Shown piece by piece: positions 42,818-51,352 of a stretch of DNA of 64,000 nucleotides. Positions within the stretch are counted from its first letter, which is position 1. The number at the start of each line of letters is the position of its first letter. The stretch is from assembly GCF_004339525.1 (NCBI RefSeq), contig NZ_SMGE01000001.1:3348001-3412000 (forward strand). Direction: 5' to 3'. Origin of the DNA: Flavobacterium sp. 90. Lineage in GTDB: Bacteria > Bacteroidota > Bacteroidia > Flavobacteriales > Flavobacteriaceae. The notes under the pieces were generated by a model, which did no database searches, had not been told where the DNA came from, and was given only the letters and a program-made list of their open reading frames with translations. The position numbers were made by a program, and so were the translations under genes.

Positions 42818-42890
42818 TGACCCGACTGGGGCTCGAACCCAGGACCCCATCATTAAAAGTGATGTGCTCTACCGACTGAGCTATCGAGTC
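42818..42890 (-). tRNA. tRNA-Lys(TTT), copy 2
   Basis: The same 73-nt sequence as at 42703-42775, 42 bp further upstream on the minus strand. It is the first gene of array 1, just downstream of the promoter at 42916-42946. Confidence 0.96.
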
Positions 42891-42915
42891 ATAATTCTTT
42901 CCTTGAACGCGGGTG

Positions 42916-42946
42916 CAAATATAGGAAGTTATTTTTGATATAACAA
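42916..42946 (-). promoter_or_regulatory. Promoter of tRNA array 1
   Basis: Minus-strand TTG (42946-42944), a 20-bp spacer and TATATTTG (42923-42916) fit the Flavobacterium consensus. The same layout is kept at array 2. Confidence 0.72.
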
Positions 42947-43152
42947 TACCTTATTTTAAGATTAATTTAATAATGAATTAATATGCTGAAATGGAGGTTG
43001 TAAGCATAGTAAGATAGTCTTCATAGTGTAAAACATGAATCTTTTGCTTGAAGTTTTTTTATGTTTTAAACAGCTTGAAAGAGGTTTGAAAAGAAAAGAT
43101 ATTTAATTTTTAAGGTTTTTTGTAAGCTTCAAGTAGATTTAATCTACATTTT

Positions 43153-43971
43153 TTAATTGTGTAGTTGATTTTTGAGAGCGTACAGTTTAGTTCTGAGGTT
43201 TTTTAACATTTGAGGATCGGAAACTTTACCTCTGACTCTGTCTAGAAAAATAGGCTTTCCGATAGTCATCTTCAAATTATGTCCTTGTTTGTTAAAGAGT
43301 TCTGAGATCAGTTTTGAAGTTTGTAACATGGGATGGATCGATTTTAACATACTAAAGAAAAAACCATTATTTCCATGAAAATATATAGGCAAAATAGGAA
43401 CGTTTGCTTTGCACATAATTTTCCCTACCACAGGATGCCACTCGGGATCTGTGATTTTATTCGTCTTAAAATTAAAAGATGATACTTCTCCTGCGGGAAA
43501 TATTGCAACAGGAACACCTTCTGATAAAACTTTAAGCGTCATTTTTAATCCTGTAATACTGGCAGAATTCTGTACGTTTTCAAATGGGTTTACGGCAATG
43601 ATACATTTTTCAAGATTTGGAATTTCCTTTAATAGAAAATTTCCCATATACATTGTATCAGGACGTATTTTTGCTATGGTATTTAATAAGGCTAATGATT
43701 CAATGCCTCCATAAGGATGGTTTGCAACAACGATAAAAGCTCCTTCGCGAGGAATATTTAGTAATTCGGCAGCATCATATTGAACATTCACGCCAATTTT
43801 ATTTAAAGCATAACTAGCAAAATCAGCGCCCTCAAGATTACCTCCTTCTTTTACCATCTCATTTAAATTGTTAATTTTCATTACTTTCATTAAATAAGAG
43901 GATAATCCAGGGATCGGAATTTTAGAAAGGCCGGCAGCTTCAGAAAATTTTTCTTTGGATATCAATGTCAT
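43153..43971 (-). CDS. Lysophospholipid acyltransferase family protein
   Basis: 272 residues. The catalytic region reads VVANHPYGGIESLALLNTI near residue 85, so the usual HX4D box appears as HPYGGIE, a form found in the OlsA/OlsF-like acyltransferases of Bacteroidota. PAGEVSSFN and VVGKIMCKANVPILPIYFHGNNG continue the family pattern. It probably transfers acyl chains to a lyso-lipid at the inner membrane. It is the first gene between the two tRNA arrays. Substrate uncertain. Confidence 0.85.
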   Translation of the reverse strand: MTLISKEKFSEAAGLSKIPIPGLSSYLMKVMKINNLNEMVKEGGNLEGADFASYALNKIGVNVQYDAAELLNIPREGAFIVVANHPYGGIESLALLNTIAKIRPDTMYMGNFLLKEIPNLEKCIIAVNPFENVQNSASITGLKMTLKVLSEGVPVAIFPAGEVSSFNFKTNKITDPEWHPVVGKIMCKANVPILPIYFHGNNGFFFSMLKSIHPMLQTSKLISELFNKQGHNLKMTIGKPIFLDRVRGKVSDPQMLKNLRTKLYALKNQLHN

Positions 43972-44434
43972 ATATTATAGCTATTAAGGTTGAATGCAAA
44001 AACTAATAAAAACCTAAAAGGGATAGAATTAGTAATGGATAATGTTTATTTGTTAAATTTTGTTATTATAATTTTATGACATGAAGCAAGAATTTTGAAG
44101 AGAAGAGACCGTTAATCATCTACAAATTCTTATGCAATCGAGGGTAAAGATACTCGGATTTTATATGTGAAAATTGAATATGCGAATAAAAGAACTATGA
44201 AAAGTAAGGAGATACTTTTTCTTAACGTTGTCTTTGTGTTTTCTTTATAAATTGAATAAGAAATGAGTGAAGAAAGTGTAATTTAGTAAAAAGTCTAAAA
44301 AAAAGTATATAAAAAAGACCTGTTTCATAGCGAAATAGGTCTTTTGTTTTAAGTTTTATTACAACGAATTTGAGTCTTCTGTGAAATCATTTTTAGATTT
44401 TAAGTGAAGTACAGCTTTCTTGTTAAGATTTTTA
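43972..44434. other. 463-bp gene-free stretch
   Basis: AT-rich DNA with the terminator at 44313-44345 and, just past it, a weak T-arm-like remnant (ACAACGAATTTGAGTCTTCTG, 44361-44381). No convincing gene is seen. Confidence 0.6.
44313..44345 (-). terminator. Terminator after the DUF6438-type lipoprotein gene
   Basis: The stem AAAAGACCT.TTTC pairs with GAAA.AGGTCTTTT around a short loop, with a T-run on the minus strand. Confidence 0.7.
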
Positions 44435-45580
44435 TCAGTCGTATTTGTCCTTCTGTCTAAATTTGTCAGTCAGGTCATTTTTGGTCAAAAAGTTATAACC
44501 AATATCAATAATTTTATCCCTGTATTTAAAATACCTGCCGTCAGTAGTGATTCTTTCTTTTTTATCTTCGTCATTCCAAAATTCAATCTGGTAGCGATTT
44601 TCAAATTTACAGATTGTTTCTTTGCCTTTAAAAATTTCGGTTAAAAGGTAAAAGCTATCAGATTTTGTTAAGTCGCAAATTTGATTTCCTTTTGTAAAGC
44701 TTATTCTCCATAGTGATAATAAAGGTTTTTCCGCTTTCAAAGGGGTTAGCTTTATTTGTTGGTATAAATATCTAACGGGTGTATAAGCCCAAATTAAATC
44801 AGTCGGCGATGTTCTTCCGTAATCGCTAATAGATTTTACTATTTTATCGTTTTTGATAAATGTTATACTGACTGTCTCGTCATCAGTCCAATTTGCTTCA
44901 TAATTATTTTCAAGATTCTTTATATCGGCTTTCTTAAAACTGGTTTGAATTTTTTGATATTCATTTTTCGAAATTTTAGATTTAAAAATTCCATTTTTAG
45001 TATTATAGTGCTGACCATAAAAGAGAATATTGCCACTATTGTCAATGCTGATGTTTGAAACAGGGCAAGAGCCATAACAGCCCGAAGACGAAACTATAAT
45101 TTTGTCATAATTTTCATTAGGGTCGATTTTGTATTTTGTTCTTGCGTATTTTGCAAAGATGCTGTCGCTTATTTGTGTTGTCAATGTGTCTCCAATAATC
45201 GAATGTATTTTTTGACTCTCCCAGGTTTTGCTTAGTAGATCTAAAATTTTTAGACTATCATTTTCGATTTTATATTTAGTTGTAGTTCCTAAAAAAAATG
45301 TCTTCCTGTCTTCTCTCTCATTTGCTTTAATAAATTTAAAATAACCAGATTTGTTTTCGCATAAATTATTTTCTAAAAAGATGTAGCCTGGTATGTGGTT
45401 GCCAAAAGGAGCGGGCGGTGGGAATTTTATATCGCTAATTTTTTGCGGTTTTCTTTGGTCTTCTGTTTTGATGTAAGTCCACTCGCCAAGAATATTTGTA
45501 TTCAATTGAGCGTCATTATTTTTTTTGCAAGAGTATAAAAGGAATACAGTTAAAACGTAAAGTAAAATTTTTTGCTTCAT
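44435..45580 (-). CDS. Lipoprotein with DUF6438-like domain
   Basis: 381 residues with lipobox VFLLYSC (Cys18) and a basic-acidic tether. Around residues 165-195 lies IIVSSSGCYGSCPVSNISIDNSGNILFYG, the Cys-pair motif (CxGxCP) of DUF6438. The N-terminal half (ILGEWTYIKTEDQ, YFKFIKANERED) looks like a lipocalin-type stress or acid-test domain. No function is known. It lies alone between the tRNA arrays, with its own terminator. I found no relative elsewhere in the window. Confidence 0.72.
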   Translation of the reverse strand: MKQKILLYVLTVFLLYSCKKNNDAQLNTNILGEWTYIKTEDQRKPQKISDIKFPPPAPFGNHIPGYIFLENNLCENKSGYFKFIKANEREDRKTFFLGTTTKYKIENDSLKILDLLSKTWESQKIHSIIGDTLTTQISDSIFAKYARTKYKIDPNENYDKIIVSSSGCYGSCPVSNISIDNSGNILFYGQHYNTKNGIFKSKISKNEYQKIQTSFKKADIKNLENNYEANWTDDETVSITFIKNDKIVKSISDYGRTSPTDLIWAYTPVRYLYQQIKLTPLKAEKPLLSLWRISFTKGNQICDLTKSDSFYLLTEIFKGKETICKFENRYQIEFWNDEDKKERITTDGRYFKYRDKIIDIGYNFLTKNDLTDKFRQKDKYD

Positions 45581-45919
45581 AAATTATTTCTACGATTAAT
45601 ATTATAATATTGTAAATATAGAAGATTTTTGAAGTAATATCTGGATAATATATGAAGTTGGAGTGATCTAGAATTAAAAAAGCGAAAACCTTTAGAATAA
45701 AGATTTCCGCTTTTTTGGACCCTGATGGTGTAGAATTCGAACCTTTTGTTGGAGGATTTAAAGATTTTAAATGAAGTCAATTAATCTTATCTTTTAAAAA
45801 TAGTAATATCTTAGCTATAAACTAAAATTTGCTTAAATTTCTGAAGCAATGAGATTGAATTTATTTAAAGTATAATTAATTAGTAGAAGGTCTTCACAGA
45901 ATATCTAAACAAGCACAAT
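45581..45919. other. 339-bp gene-free stretch with orphan terminator and tRNA-like remnant
   Basis: It contains a hairpin with T-run (45678-45716) and then GGACCCTGATGGTG and AGAATTCGAACCTTTTG, which resemble a tRNA 3' end read on the minus strand. Neither neighbouring gene ends here, so the terminator has no gene to serve. A 67-codon frame here is not considered real. Confidence 0.55.
45678..45716. terminator. Orphan terminator-like hairpin
   Basis: GCG.AAA.CTTTA pairs with TAAAG.TTTCCGC (two mismatches), followed by TTTTTT on the plus strand. No gene ends nearby on either strand. Confidence 0.5.
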
Positions 45920-46351
45920 ATGAAAAGCATAATTTTTATACTTATTAGTTTTCTTATTATAAGTTGTAGAACAAACTCAAAACTAAGAGGAGAGTATCAA
46001 GCTAATTTGTCTGACAGTACAAATTATACCTTTAATTTGTCTGCTAAACAATATACTCACAAATGGCCCAGTGGAAAGTTTTCAAAAGGGAAGTTCAAAA
46101 TTTTAGATTTAAGTTCGAAAAAAAAATTACTGGTGTGTAACGAATTCGTTTTAATAAGAGTCAACGGAATAATTAAAGAAGCAAGTGGTTCTGGAGATTC
46201 TATTAATATAGGTACTTATTCGGGTTATAAGAACTTTGGAGCGACAGTTTTTGAGATAACTTCAAAAGAAAAAACTTTACAATACAGAAAAACATATGCA
46301 AACGACTTAAAGAAAACGGAAAGTGAAGGAGTTATGTTGAAAATGAAGTAA
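45920..46351 (+). CDS. Small lipoprotein, unknown function
   Basis: 143 residues. The signal peptide ends in lipobox FLIISC (Cys16), followed by a beta-rich body (RGEYQANLSDSTNYTFNLSA, SGKFSKGKFKILDLS, TVFEITSKEKTLQYRKTY). The composition suggests a small beta-sandwich. No known domain is recognised. It has its own terminator downstream and lies between the tRNA arrays beside two other orphan lipoprotein genes, none of which I can place in a pathway. Confidence 0.68.
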   Translation: MKSIIFILISFLIISCRTNSKLRGEYQANLSDSTNYTFNLSAKQYTHKWPSGKFSKGKFKILDLSSKKKLLVCNEFVLIRVNGIIKEASGSGDSINIGTYSGYKNFGATVFEITSKEKTLQYRKTYANDLKKTESEGVMLKMK

Positions 46352-46851
46352 TATGTTTGACATGTAGGTAATTATGTATGTTTGAAAGTGTGGTTCTAAT
46401 TCCATTAGGTCAACTTTATTGGATTTGTAAACCGCCAGTATTTATAAACCAAAACTTATATCCAAGACAAAAAGACATAAATAAAAAGTCTATTTCATAT
46501 TGAAATAGACTTTTTATTTTGTGACTATAGTGGTACAGAATTCGAGCCTTTTATTGGAGGATTTAAAGATTTTAAATGATGTGAGATTTTGTTATTTGAA
46601 TTTAATATCAGTGTTGGCTGGAGTCGCGTTACCGTCAATTCATCAAAGTGCAAGACCATCCAAATTTCCACTCATGTTAGCACGAAAAGCCTTCAATAAA
46701 TAAAAAGTCAGTTTGGTGGTTTATGAAATAAAAATCCTATTTTTGAAAACAACTAAATACTGACATTTGTCAGGCATAGCGACCTGATTTGGGGTGGATA
46801 AGTCGGATATTATAAGGTGTATGAGTTATTAGCCATTTTACCAGACTCCTA
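46352..46851. other. 500-bp gene-free stretch
   Basis: It holds the terminator at 46482-46517, then another T-arm-like remnant (GGTACAGAATTCGAGCCTTTT, 46531-46551), followed by AT-rich DNA leading to the next gene. A 60-codon frame overlapping the remnant is not thought to be real. Confidence 0.6.
46482..46517 (+). terminator. Terminator after the small lipoprotein gene
   Basis: AAAAGTCTATTTCA pairs with TGAAATAGACTTTT and is followed by a T-rich run. Confidence 0.75.
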
Positions 46852-47790
46852 ATGAAAGCAATCCTGATATTTTTGATTTCTATCGCTATCTTATCTTGTA
46901 AAGATAGTCACGATGAATTGCACGAAGAGATGGATAAAATTTCTGTAGAATTAAGAAAATTTGACACACTGCTAGTTGAACTTTACAAGAAATCAGAAAA
47001 AGATCCAAATAAGGTTATCGCAATAGTTGATAGTTTGTTAATCGCAAACACTAACGAAACTGACAAATATAAATCCCAAATAAAAACCAATATTGAAGGG
47101 GATTTACATTATTTCAAAGCTGAATTGCTATATAGAATGGGTAAATACAATGAATCCATAAATGAACTAAATTCAAAAGGCAATCAAATAAAGATTAAAG
47201 GTGATGAAATAAATATTAATAAAACTGGAACCTCTGCCATTGCTTATGTGGCAAACTATGTTAAATTGAAGGATCTTAAGGCTGCAAAATCTTTTCTTGA
47301 TAGCGTTGGTAATTCGAACGGAAATTATTACGCACTTGGAAATTATTATGAAAGTATGGGAGACAAAGCTTCCGCTCTCAAAACCTATAAATATAATCTT
47401 GAAGAAGACAAATCGAGAAAGCATTTTATTTATTACATATGGGCTCAAAAAAGAGTTGAAGAGCTTGAAAAGAATAAACCTTTATTGAAGGAAGTCTTTT
47501 TTCCTTCTGGAAATCCTAATTTTGAAATTTGTGAGATTTGTAATGTTGACAATGAAAAACGAGAAAAGATTACTCAATTATTGTTAAAAATGCCAGAAAA
47601 TCAAGATTGGTTTTCAACAGCGATTTTAGAATCTCCATATGATAGTGGAAAAGATTACTATTGGGTTAGGGTGAAAGTTGGAGCTAAAGAAATAAACTAC
47701 TATGTTTATCCGAAGAATTATGAAATAAAATACTTTGATCCAAAAACTAAAACTGTAATCACCTTAGAAGATTGGCGGAAGAGAAAATAA
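46852..47790 (+). CDS. Lipoprotein with helical (TPR-like) repeats, unknown function
   Basis: 312 residues with lipobox SIAILSC (Cys16). Helical hairpins with TPR spacing run from about residue 60 to 205 (GDLHYFKAELLYRMGKYNESINEL, YYALGNYYESMGDKASALKTYKYNLEEDK). The C-terminus is beta-rich, with a Cys pair (FEICEIC) and several aromatic residues. I do not recognise it. It is the last gene before tRNA array 2. It is followed by a T-arm-like remnant (47866-47890) and a strong bidirectional terminator. Confidence 0.7.
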   Translation: MKAILIFLISIAILSCKDSHDELHEEMDKISVELRKFDTLLVELYKKSEKDPNKVIAIVDSLLIANTNETDKYKSQIKTNIEGDLHYFKAELLYRMGKYNESINELNSKGNQIKIKGDEININKTGTSAIAYVANYVKLKDLKAAKSFLDSVGNSNGNYYALGNYYESMGDKASALKTYKYNLEEDKSRKHFIYYIWAQKRVEELEKNKPLLKEVFFPSGNPNFEICEICNVDNEKREKITQLLLKMPENQDWFSTAILESPYDSGKDYYWVRVKVGAKEINYYVYPKNYEIKYFDPKTKTVITLEDWRKRK

Positions 47791-47934
47791 AACGACTTAT
47801 AACAGCGATTTTGCACCATAGCTAATGAAAGAGAATCGTAAAACTTAACAGATTCATGATGGAGTTCGAACCAAAATCTCCCTTAAACATTGGTGTTTTT
47901 AAAACTAGAAGAAAGTCTTAAGAATTTCCGAACC

Positions 47935-47977
47935 ATAAAAAAAGCCTGAGAATCTAGATTCTCAGGCTTTTTCTTTT
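47935..47977. terminator. Bidirectional terminator between the lipoprotein gene and tRNA array 2
   Basis: The perfect palindrome AAAGCCTGAGAATCT with its complement has T-runs on both strands. Confidence 0.85.
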
Positions 47978-47982
47978 TAAAG

Positions 47983-48065
47983 TGACCACGGTGGGATTTG
48001 AACCCACACGCCCTTACGAGCACCACCCCCTCAAGATGGCAAGTCTACCGTTTCTCCACGTGGCC
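47983..48065 (-). tRNA. tRNA-Leu(GAG), copy 2
   Basis: 83 nt, class II. The anticodon loop TTGAGGG gives GAG. The acceptor GGCCACG pairs throughout (G-T at position 2). It differs from copy 1 at several positions in the anticodon stem, variable arm and acceptor. It is followed by the terminator at 47935-47977, which copy 1 lacks. Confidence 0.94.
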
Positions 48066-48071
48066 TTAAAT

Positions 48072-48106
48072 AAAAAAAGGTCATTCGCCATGGCGAACAA
48101 CCTTTA
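48072..48106 (-). terminator. Terminator between tRNA-Lys and tRNA-Leu, array 2
   Basis: AAAGGT..TTCGCCA pairs with TGGCGAA..ACCTTT with wobbles and is followed by T7 on the minus strand. The position matches array 1 although the stem sequence differs. Confidence 0.75.
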
Positions 48107-48107
48107 G

Positions 48108-48180
48108 TGACCCGACTGGGGCTCGAACCCAGGACCCCATCATTAAAAGTGATGTGCTCTACCGACTGAGCTATCGAGTC
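48108..48180 (-). tRNA. tRNA-Lys(TTT), copy 3
   Basis: 73 nt, identical over the gene to the Lys copies of array 1. The anticodon loop is CTTTTAA. Confidence 0.96.
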
Positions 48181-48220
48181 ATTGCTATCAAGAAAAGTAT
48201 TTGTTAAATCACAAAATTTG

Positions 48221-48293
48221 TGACCCGACTGGGGCTCGAACCCAGGACCCCATCATTAAAAGTGATGTGCTCTACCGACTGAGCTATCGAGTC
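48221..48293 (-). tRNA. tRNA-Lys(TTT), copy 4
   Basis: 73 nt, identical to the other three Lys genes. The spacer between copies 3 and 4 (40 bp) is nearly the same as that of array 1 (42 bp). Confidence 0.96.
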
Positions 48294-48317
48294 ATATTCT
48301 TTCCTTGAATGCGGGTG

Positions 48318-48349
48318 CAAATATAAGGAGTTATTTTTGATATTTGCAA
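48318..48349 (-). promoter_or_regulatory. Promoter of tRNA array 2
   Basis: Minus-strand TTG (48349-48347), a 21-bp spacer and TATATTTG (48325-48318). The DNA around the -7 box is shared with array 1; the -33 side is not. Confidence 0.72.
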
Positions 48350-48420
48350 GCAATTTTGTTTTAAATTTGTGTTTTTTTAATCAAAATTTACAACGCCTTA
48401 ATTTATAGGTTCTTATTAAA

Positions 48421-48939
48421 ATGAAAAAGATTATATTATTAGGATATATGGGGTGCGGAAAGTCCACCATCGCTCAAAATCTTTCAAAATCTACAAATAT
48501 TCCGTTTCTGGATTTAGATAAATGCATCGAAAAAAGAGCAAATTTGTCTATAAATGAGATTTTCGAACAACATGGAGAGATATATTTTCGAAAATTAGAA
48601 CACGAAATGTTTTTGGAATTACTTCAATCTTCAGAAAACAGTATAATTGGTTTGGGTGGAGGAACGCCATGTTATGCCAATAATCATGAATTATTAAAAA
48701 GTGATGATGTTACTTCAATATATTTAAAGGCTTCAATAGAGACTTTATATGATAGATTGGTACATAACAAGAGTAAGCGTCCGTTAATTACTGATATGAA
48801 TGAAGAGGAAATGAAAGAGTTTATTGCAAAACATTTGTTCGACAGAAGCTTTTATTACAATCATGCGCAACATAAAGTTACAGTTGATAATAAAACTGTC
48901 GAAGAAACTGTTGATGATATTTTAGATATTTTAGCTTAA
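48421..48939 (+). CDS. aroK: Shikimate kinase AroK
   Basis: 172 residues. The Walker A motif GYMGCGKS is at residues 8-15. DLDKCIEKRANLSINEIFEQHGEIYFRKLE provides the shikimate-binding Asp and Arg, and GLGGGTPCYANN the glycine-rich site. The lid contains NKSKRPLI. It phosphorylates shikimate at the 3-OH on the way to aromatic amino acids. The gene starts about 125 bp past the tRNA array, outside the duplicated tract. Its 3' end overlaps the converging PRTase gene by 9 bp. Confidence 0.95.
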   Translation: MKKIILLGYMGCGKSTIAQNLSKSTNIPFLDLDKCIEKRANLSINEIFEQHGEIYFRKLEHEMFLELLQSSENSIIGLGGGTPCYANNHELLKSDDVTSIYLKASIETLYDRLVHNKSKRPLITDMNEEEMKEFIAKHLFDRSFYYNHAQHKVTVDNKTVEETVDDILDILA

Positions 48940-49431
48940 AAAAGCATAATCGTCGCCATTCTCGTCAAAAACAACCTGAACATGCTCCAATAGAGATGTA
49001 GATAATGAAATACCCTTAAAGTCCGCTTTTACAGGGTATTTTTTATGATTTCTATCAACGAGCACTGCTGTTTTGAATTTCTTAAGCGGAACGTCTAAGA
49101 AATGACGAACAGCATAAATTAAGGTTGTGCCTGAATTTAAGACGTCATCAACAAGAACCAATCCTTTGTTTTCGTATTCTGAAGCTGTCAAAGATGTTTG
49201 AATTGGTAATTGTGGATTTTGTTTGTCGACTTTGACTTCGCAAAGTGATACTTTAAGTGTTGAAATATTACTTAATGCCGAAGCAATTTTTTGGGCAAAA
49301 ACAGATCCGTTAGAAGCGATTCCGGCAATCACAATTTCTTCTTCGTCTACAAACGTTTCGTAAATTTGGTATGCAATACGTTTTATTTTGTGTTCGATTT
49401 CCTGATTGGTTAAAATGATGTTTTTGCTCAT
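48931..49431 (-). CDS. PyrR-like phosphoribosyltransferase family protein
   Basis: 166 residues of the type I PRTase fold. The PRPP loop is LVLVDDVLNSGTTLIYA near residues 97-112. The early segment VIAGIASNGSVFAQKIASAL forms the PPi loop. Overall it is closest to PyrR and hypoxanthine/uracil-type enzymes. Substrate is not clear. It is monocistronic and converges on aroK. No attenuator that PyrR could act on is seen nearby. Confidence 0.85.
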   Translation of the reverse strand: MSKNIILTNQEIEHKIKRIAYQIYETFVDEEEIVIAGIASNGSVFAQKIASALSNISTLKVSLCEVKVDKQNPQLPIQTSLTASEYENKGLVLVDDVLNSGTTLIYAVRHFLDVPLKKFKTAVLVDRNHKKYPVKADFKGISLSTSLLEHVQVVFDENGDDYAFLS

Positions 49432-49583
49432 GATTTATTTTTTTGCTAAAGTACAAATTTAAAATTCCAATATAAAAATTCCAAATTCCAATGTTGAGGT
49501 TTTGTTTTTAGAATTTCCTGAGATTTGAAATTTCAGTTTGAAATTTTGTTATTCAGTTAATTTTTGAATTTGAAAATTGGATT

Positions 49584-49973
49584 TTATTCTGTTTCGTCCT
49601 CGTCAAAGATTTCATTGCCATATTCGTCAATATCTCTTCGGTCTTTTTTGGTCGGTCTTCCGGTTCCGCTCTTGCGATAATGTTCTTTAGATAGTTTTAA
49701 TAATTCTAAATGTGCATAAGCTTCGGCCGGAGTTTCATTTTTTCTATATATATCAACGAGTTTTGCTCCAACACGACTTTCGGGAATATCGAGTACAGTT
49801 ATAATTTGTGTAATCTGGTCTTTTCTAAAAGTGATTTTGTCCGTTGGAAAAACTTCTTTAGAAGGCTTGGCAACTTGCCCATTTACAGTGATATGGTTTT
49901 TTTTGCACGCTTCAGTTACCATGTTTCTGGTCTTGTAATAGCGCACGCACCATAAGTATTTGTCTATTCTCAT
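49584..49973 (-). CDS. S4-domain RNA-binding protein (Hsp15-like)
   Basis: 129 residues from the ATG at 49973; 15 extra upstream codons in frame are unlikely. The S4 fold spans residues 1-50 (MRIDKYLWCVRYYKTRNMV, ACKKNHITVNGQVAKPSKEV). The C-terminal part is basic then strongly acidic (GRPTKKDRRDID, DEDETE). Hsp15 rescues stalled 50S subunits carrying nascent chains. The acidic tail is typical of flavobacterial members. It is divergent from the FKBP gene. Confidence 0.88.
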   Translation of the reverse strand: MRIDKYLWCVRYYKTRNMVTEACKKNHITVNGQVAKPSKEVFPTDKITFRKDQITQIITVLDIPESRVGAKLVDIYRKNETPAEAYAHLELLKLSKEHYRKSGTGRPTKKDRRDIDEYGNEIFDEDETE

Positions 49974-50052
49974 AATTTTTCTAAAATCAAAGTTAAATTC
50001 TTTACAAAAATAAATCAATATTGTATCTTGCGCACCTAAAAAATTAACAATA

Positions 50053-51204
50053 ATGAATAAATTTAAATTTTATTTTATTTTATTGCTTGCGGGTATTTCT
50101 TTCGTTTCTTGCTCTAAAAAAGATGATGATGAGGTAGTTACAGTTCCATTAAGGGATTATGAAACACAGTATAAAGCTGATAATGATTCGATTGAGAAAT
50201 ATCTTAAAACTCATTATATTAAGGAAGTCACTGCTAATTTTGATATTACTTTTGAAAAAATCCCAGCTAATGGAACACAAATATCTATTATGGACCAAAA
50301 GGATTATGAATTAGCAACCAGATCTGTTTACAGTCGTGGTGTTAATTATAAAGTTCGTTATTTAATTTTAAATAAAGGAACAGGCCTGTCACCTTGTAAT
50401 ACTGACCGAATTAATGCAGCTTATTCAGGGAATTTATTAGATGGAACTGTCTTTGATAATTCTTATGGTATAGGCAGAAGTTTTGAGCTATATGTATATG
50501 TGAATAGTCCTGTTATAGATGGTTGGGGAGAGATCTTTCCTCAATTTAAAACAGGTACCTCAAAAACTTCTGATAATGGTACTGTAACTTACGAGAACTT
50601 TGGAGCAGGAGTTATGTTCTTACCATCAGGGTTGGCTTATTATGCAAATACTCAGACGAATATACCAGCTTATTCTCCGTTAATATTTAGTTTTAAATTA
50701 TTTGATCTTCAGAGATTAGATCATGAATATACATTTTCAAATGGTAGTGCAGTGAATGTTGGAGATGGTGTTCCTGATTATAAAGAAGATCTCGATGGCG
50801 ATGGTTATTTATATGATTTGAGAGATACGGCAAGATTTCCAAATCCTCCTGATAGTTATAAGATAAATTATGATACAGATGGTGATGGAATTCCTGATTT
50901 CTTAGATTTAGATGATGATGGTGATGGATATTCAACCAGATTTGAAGTTACAAAACCAGTTGGTGCTCCAGTTACTGGTACAGGTTTAATTTATCCTTGG
51001 GATCCAATTGCAGATAATCCAGCAACACCAAATACAAATGAATCAGAAACTTTTGGTATTCCTAGAAGACCAACAGGAGAACTTACAGATCCTACTAAGC
51101 CAGAATCTATTGATAATCCACGTAAATTTGTAGATGATGATTATAAAGTTAATCCTAGGTTAAGAATACATTTGGATAAAACATATCCTTATCAAAAGAA
51201 ATAA
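50053..51204 (+). CDS. FKBP-type peptidyl-prolyl isomerase lipoprotein with EF-hand-like repeats
   Basis: 383 residues with lipobox GISFVSC (Cys20). A central FKBP domain (about 95-225) includes YSGNLLDGTVFDNSYG and AGVMFLPSGLAYYANTQ with LIFSFKLFDL. The C-terminal third carries Asp-rich calcium-type loops (DLDGDGYLYDL, DTDGDGIPDFLDLDDDGDGYSTRFE), like thrombospondin type 3 repeats. It may help fold surface or periplasmic proteins. The domain pair on one lipoprotein is common in Bacteroidota. It is monocistronic, with a terminator. Confidence 0.87.
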   Translation: MNKFKFYFILLLAGISFVSCSKKDDDEVVTVPLRDYETQYKADNDSIEKYLKTHYIKEVTANFDITFEKIPANGTQISIMDQKDYELATRSVYSRGVNYKVRYLILNKGTGLSPCNTDRINAAYSGNLLDGTVFDNSYGIGRSFELYVYVNSPVIDGWGEIFPQFKTGTSKTSDNGTVTYENFGAGVMFLPSGLAYYANTQTNIPAYSPLIFSFKLFDLQRLDHEYTFSNGSAVNVGDGVPDYKEDLDGDGYLYDLRDTARFPNPPDSYKINYDTDGDGIPDFLDLDDDGDGYSTRFEVTKPVGAPVTGTGLIYPWDPIADNPATPNTNESETFGIPRRPTGELTDPTKPESIDNPRKFVDDDYKVNPRLRIHLDKTYPYQKK

Positions 51205-51226
51205 AACTTACGTTTAAATATACATA

Positions 51227-51258
51227 AAAACCTCGAAAGCGATTTCGAGGTTTTTTTT
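51227..51258 (+). terminator. Terminator after the FKBP gene
   Basis: CCTCGAAA/TTTCGAGG stem with a GCGA loop, followed by T8. Confidence 0.85.
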
Positions 51259-51352
51259 GTCTAAAAATATATAAAGATGAATTTAATTCGATTGAAAATG
51301 AAATACTTTTCTGCTTACGCTTTTGTTTCTTAGAAGGTCAGTTATAGTGATA

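Noticed and set aside
45577..45780. 67-codon minus-strand frame
   Set aside because: It covers a hairpin and the T-arm-like remnant. Its composition is not protein-like and it shows no start context.
46521..46703. 60-codon plus-strand frame
   Set aside because: Its first half is the same repeated remnant sequence as near 45717. I see no conserved protein feature.
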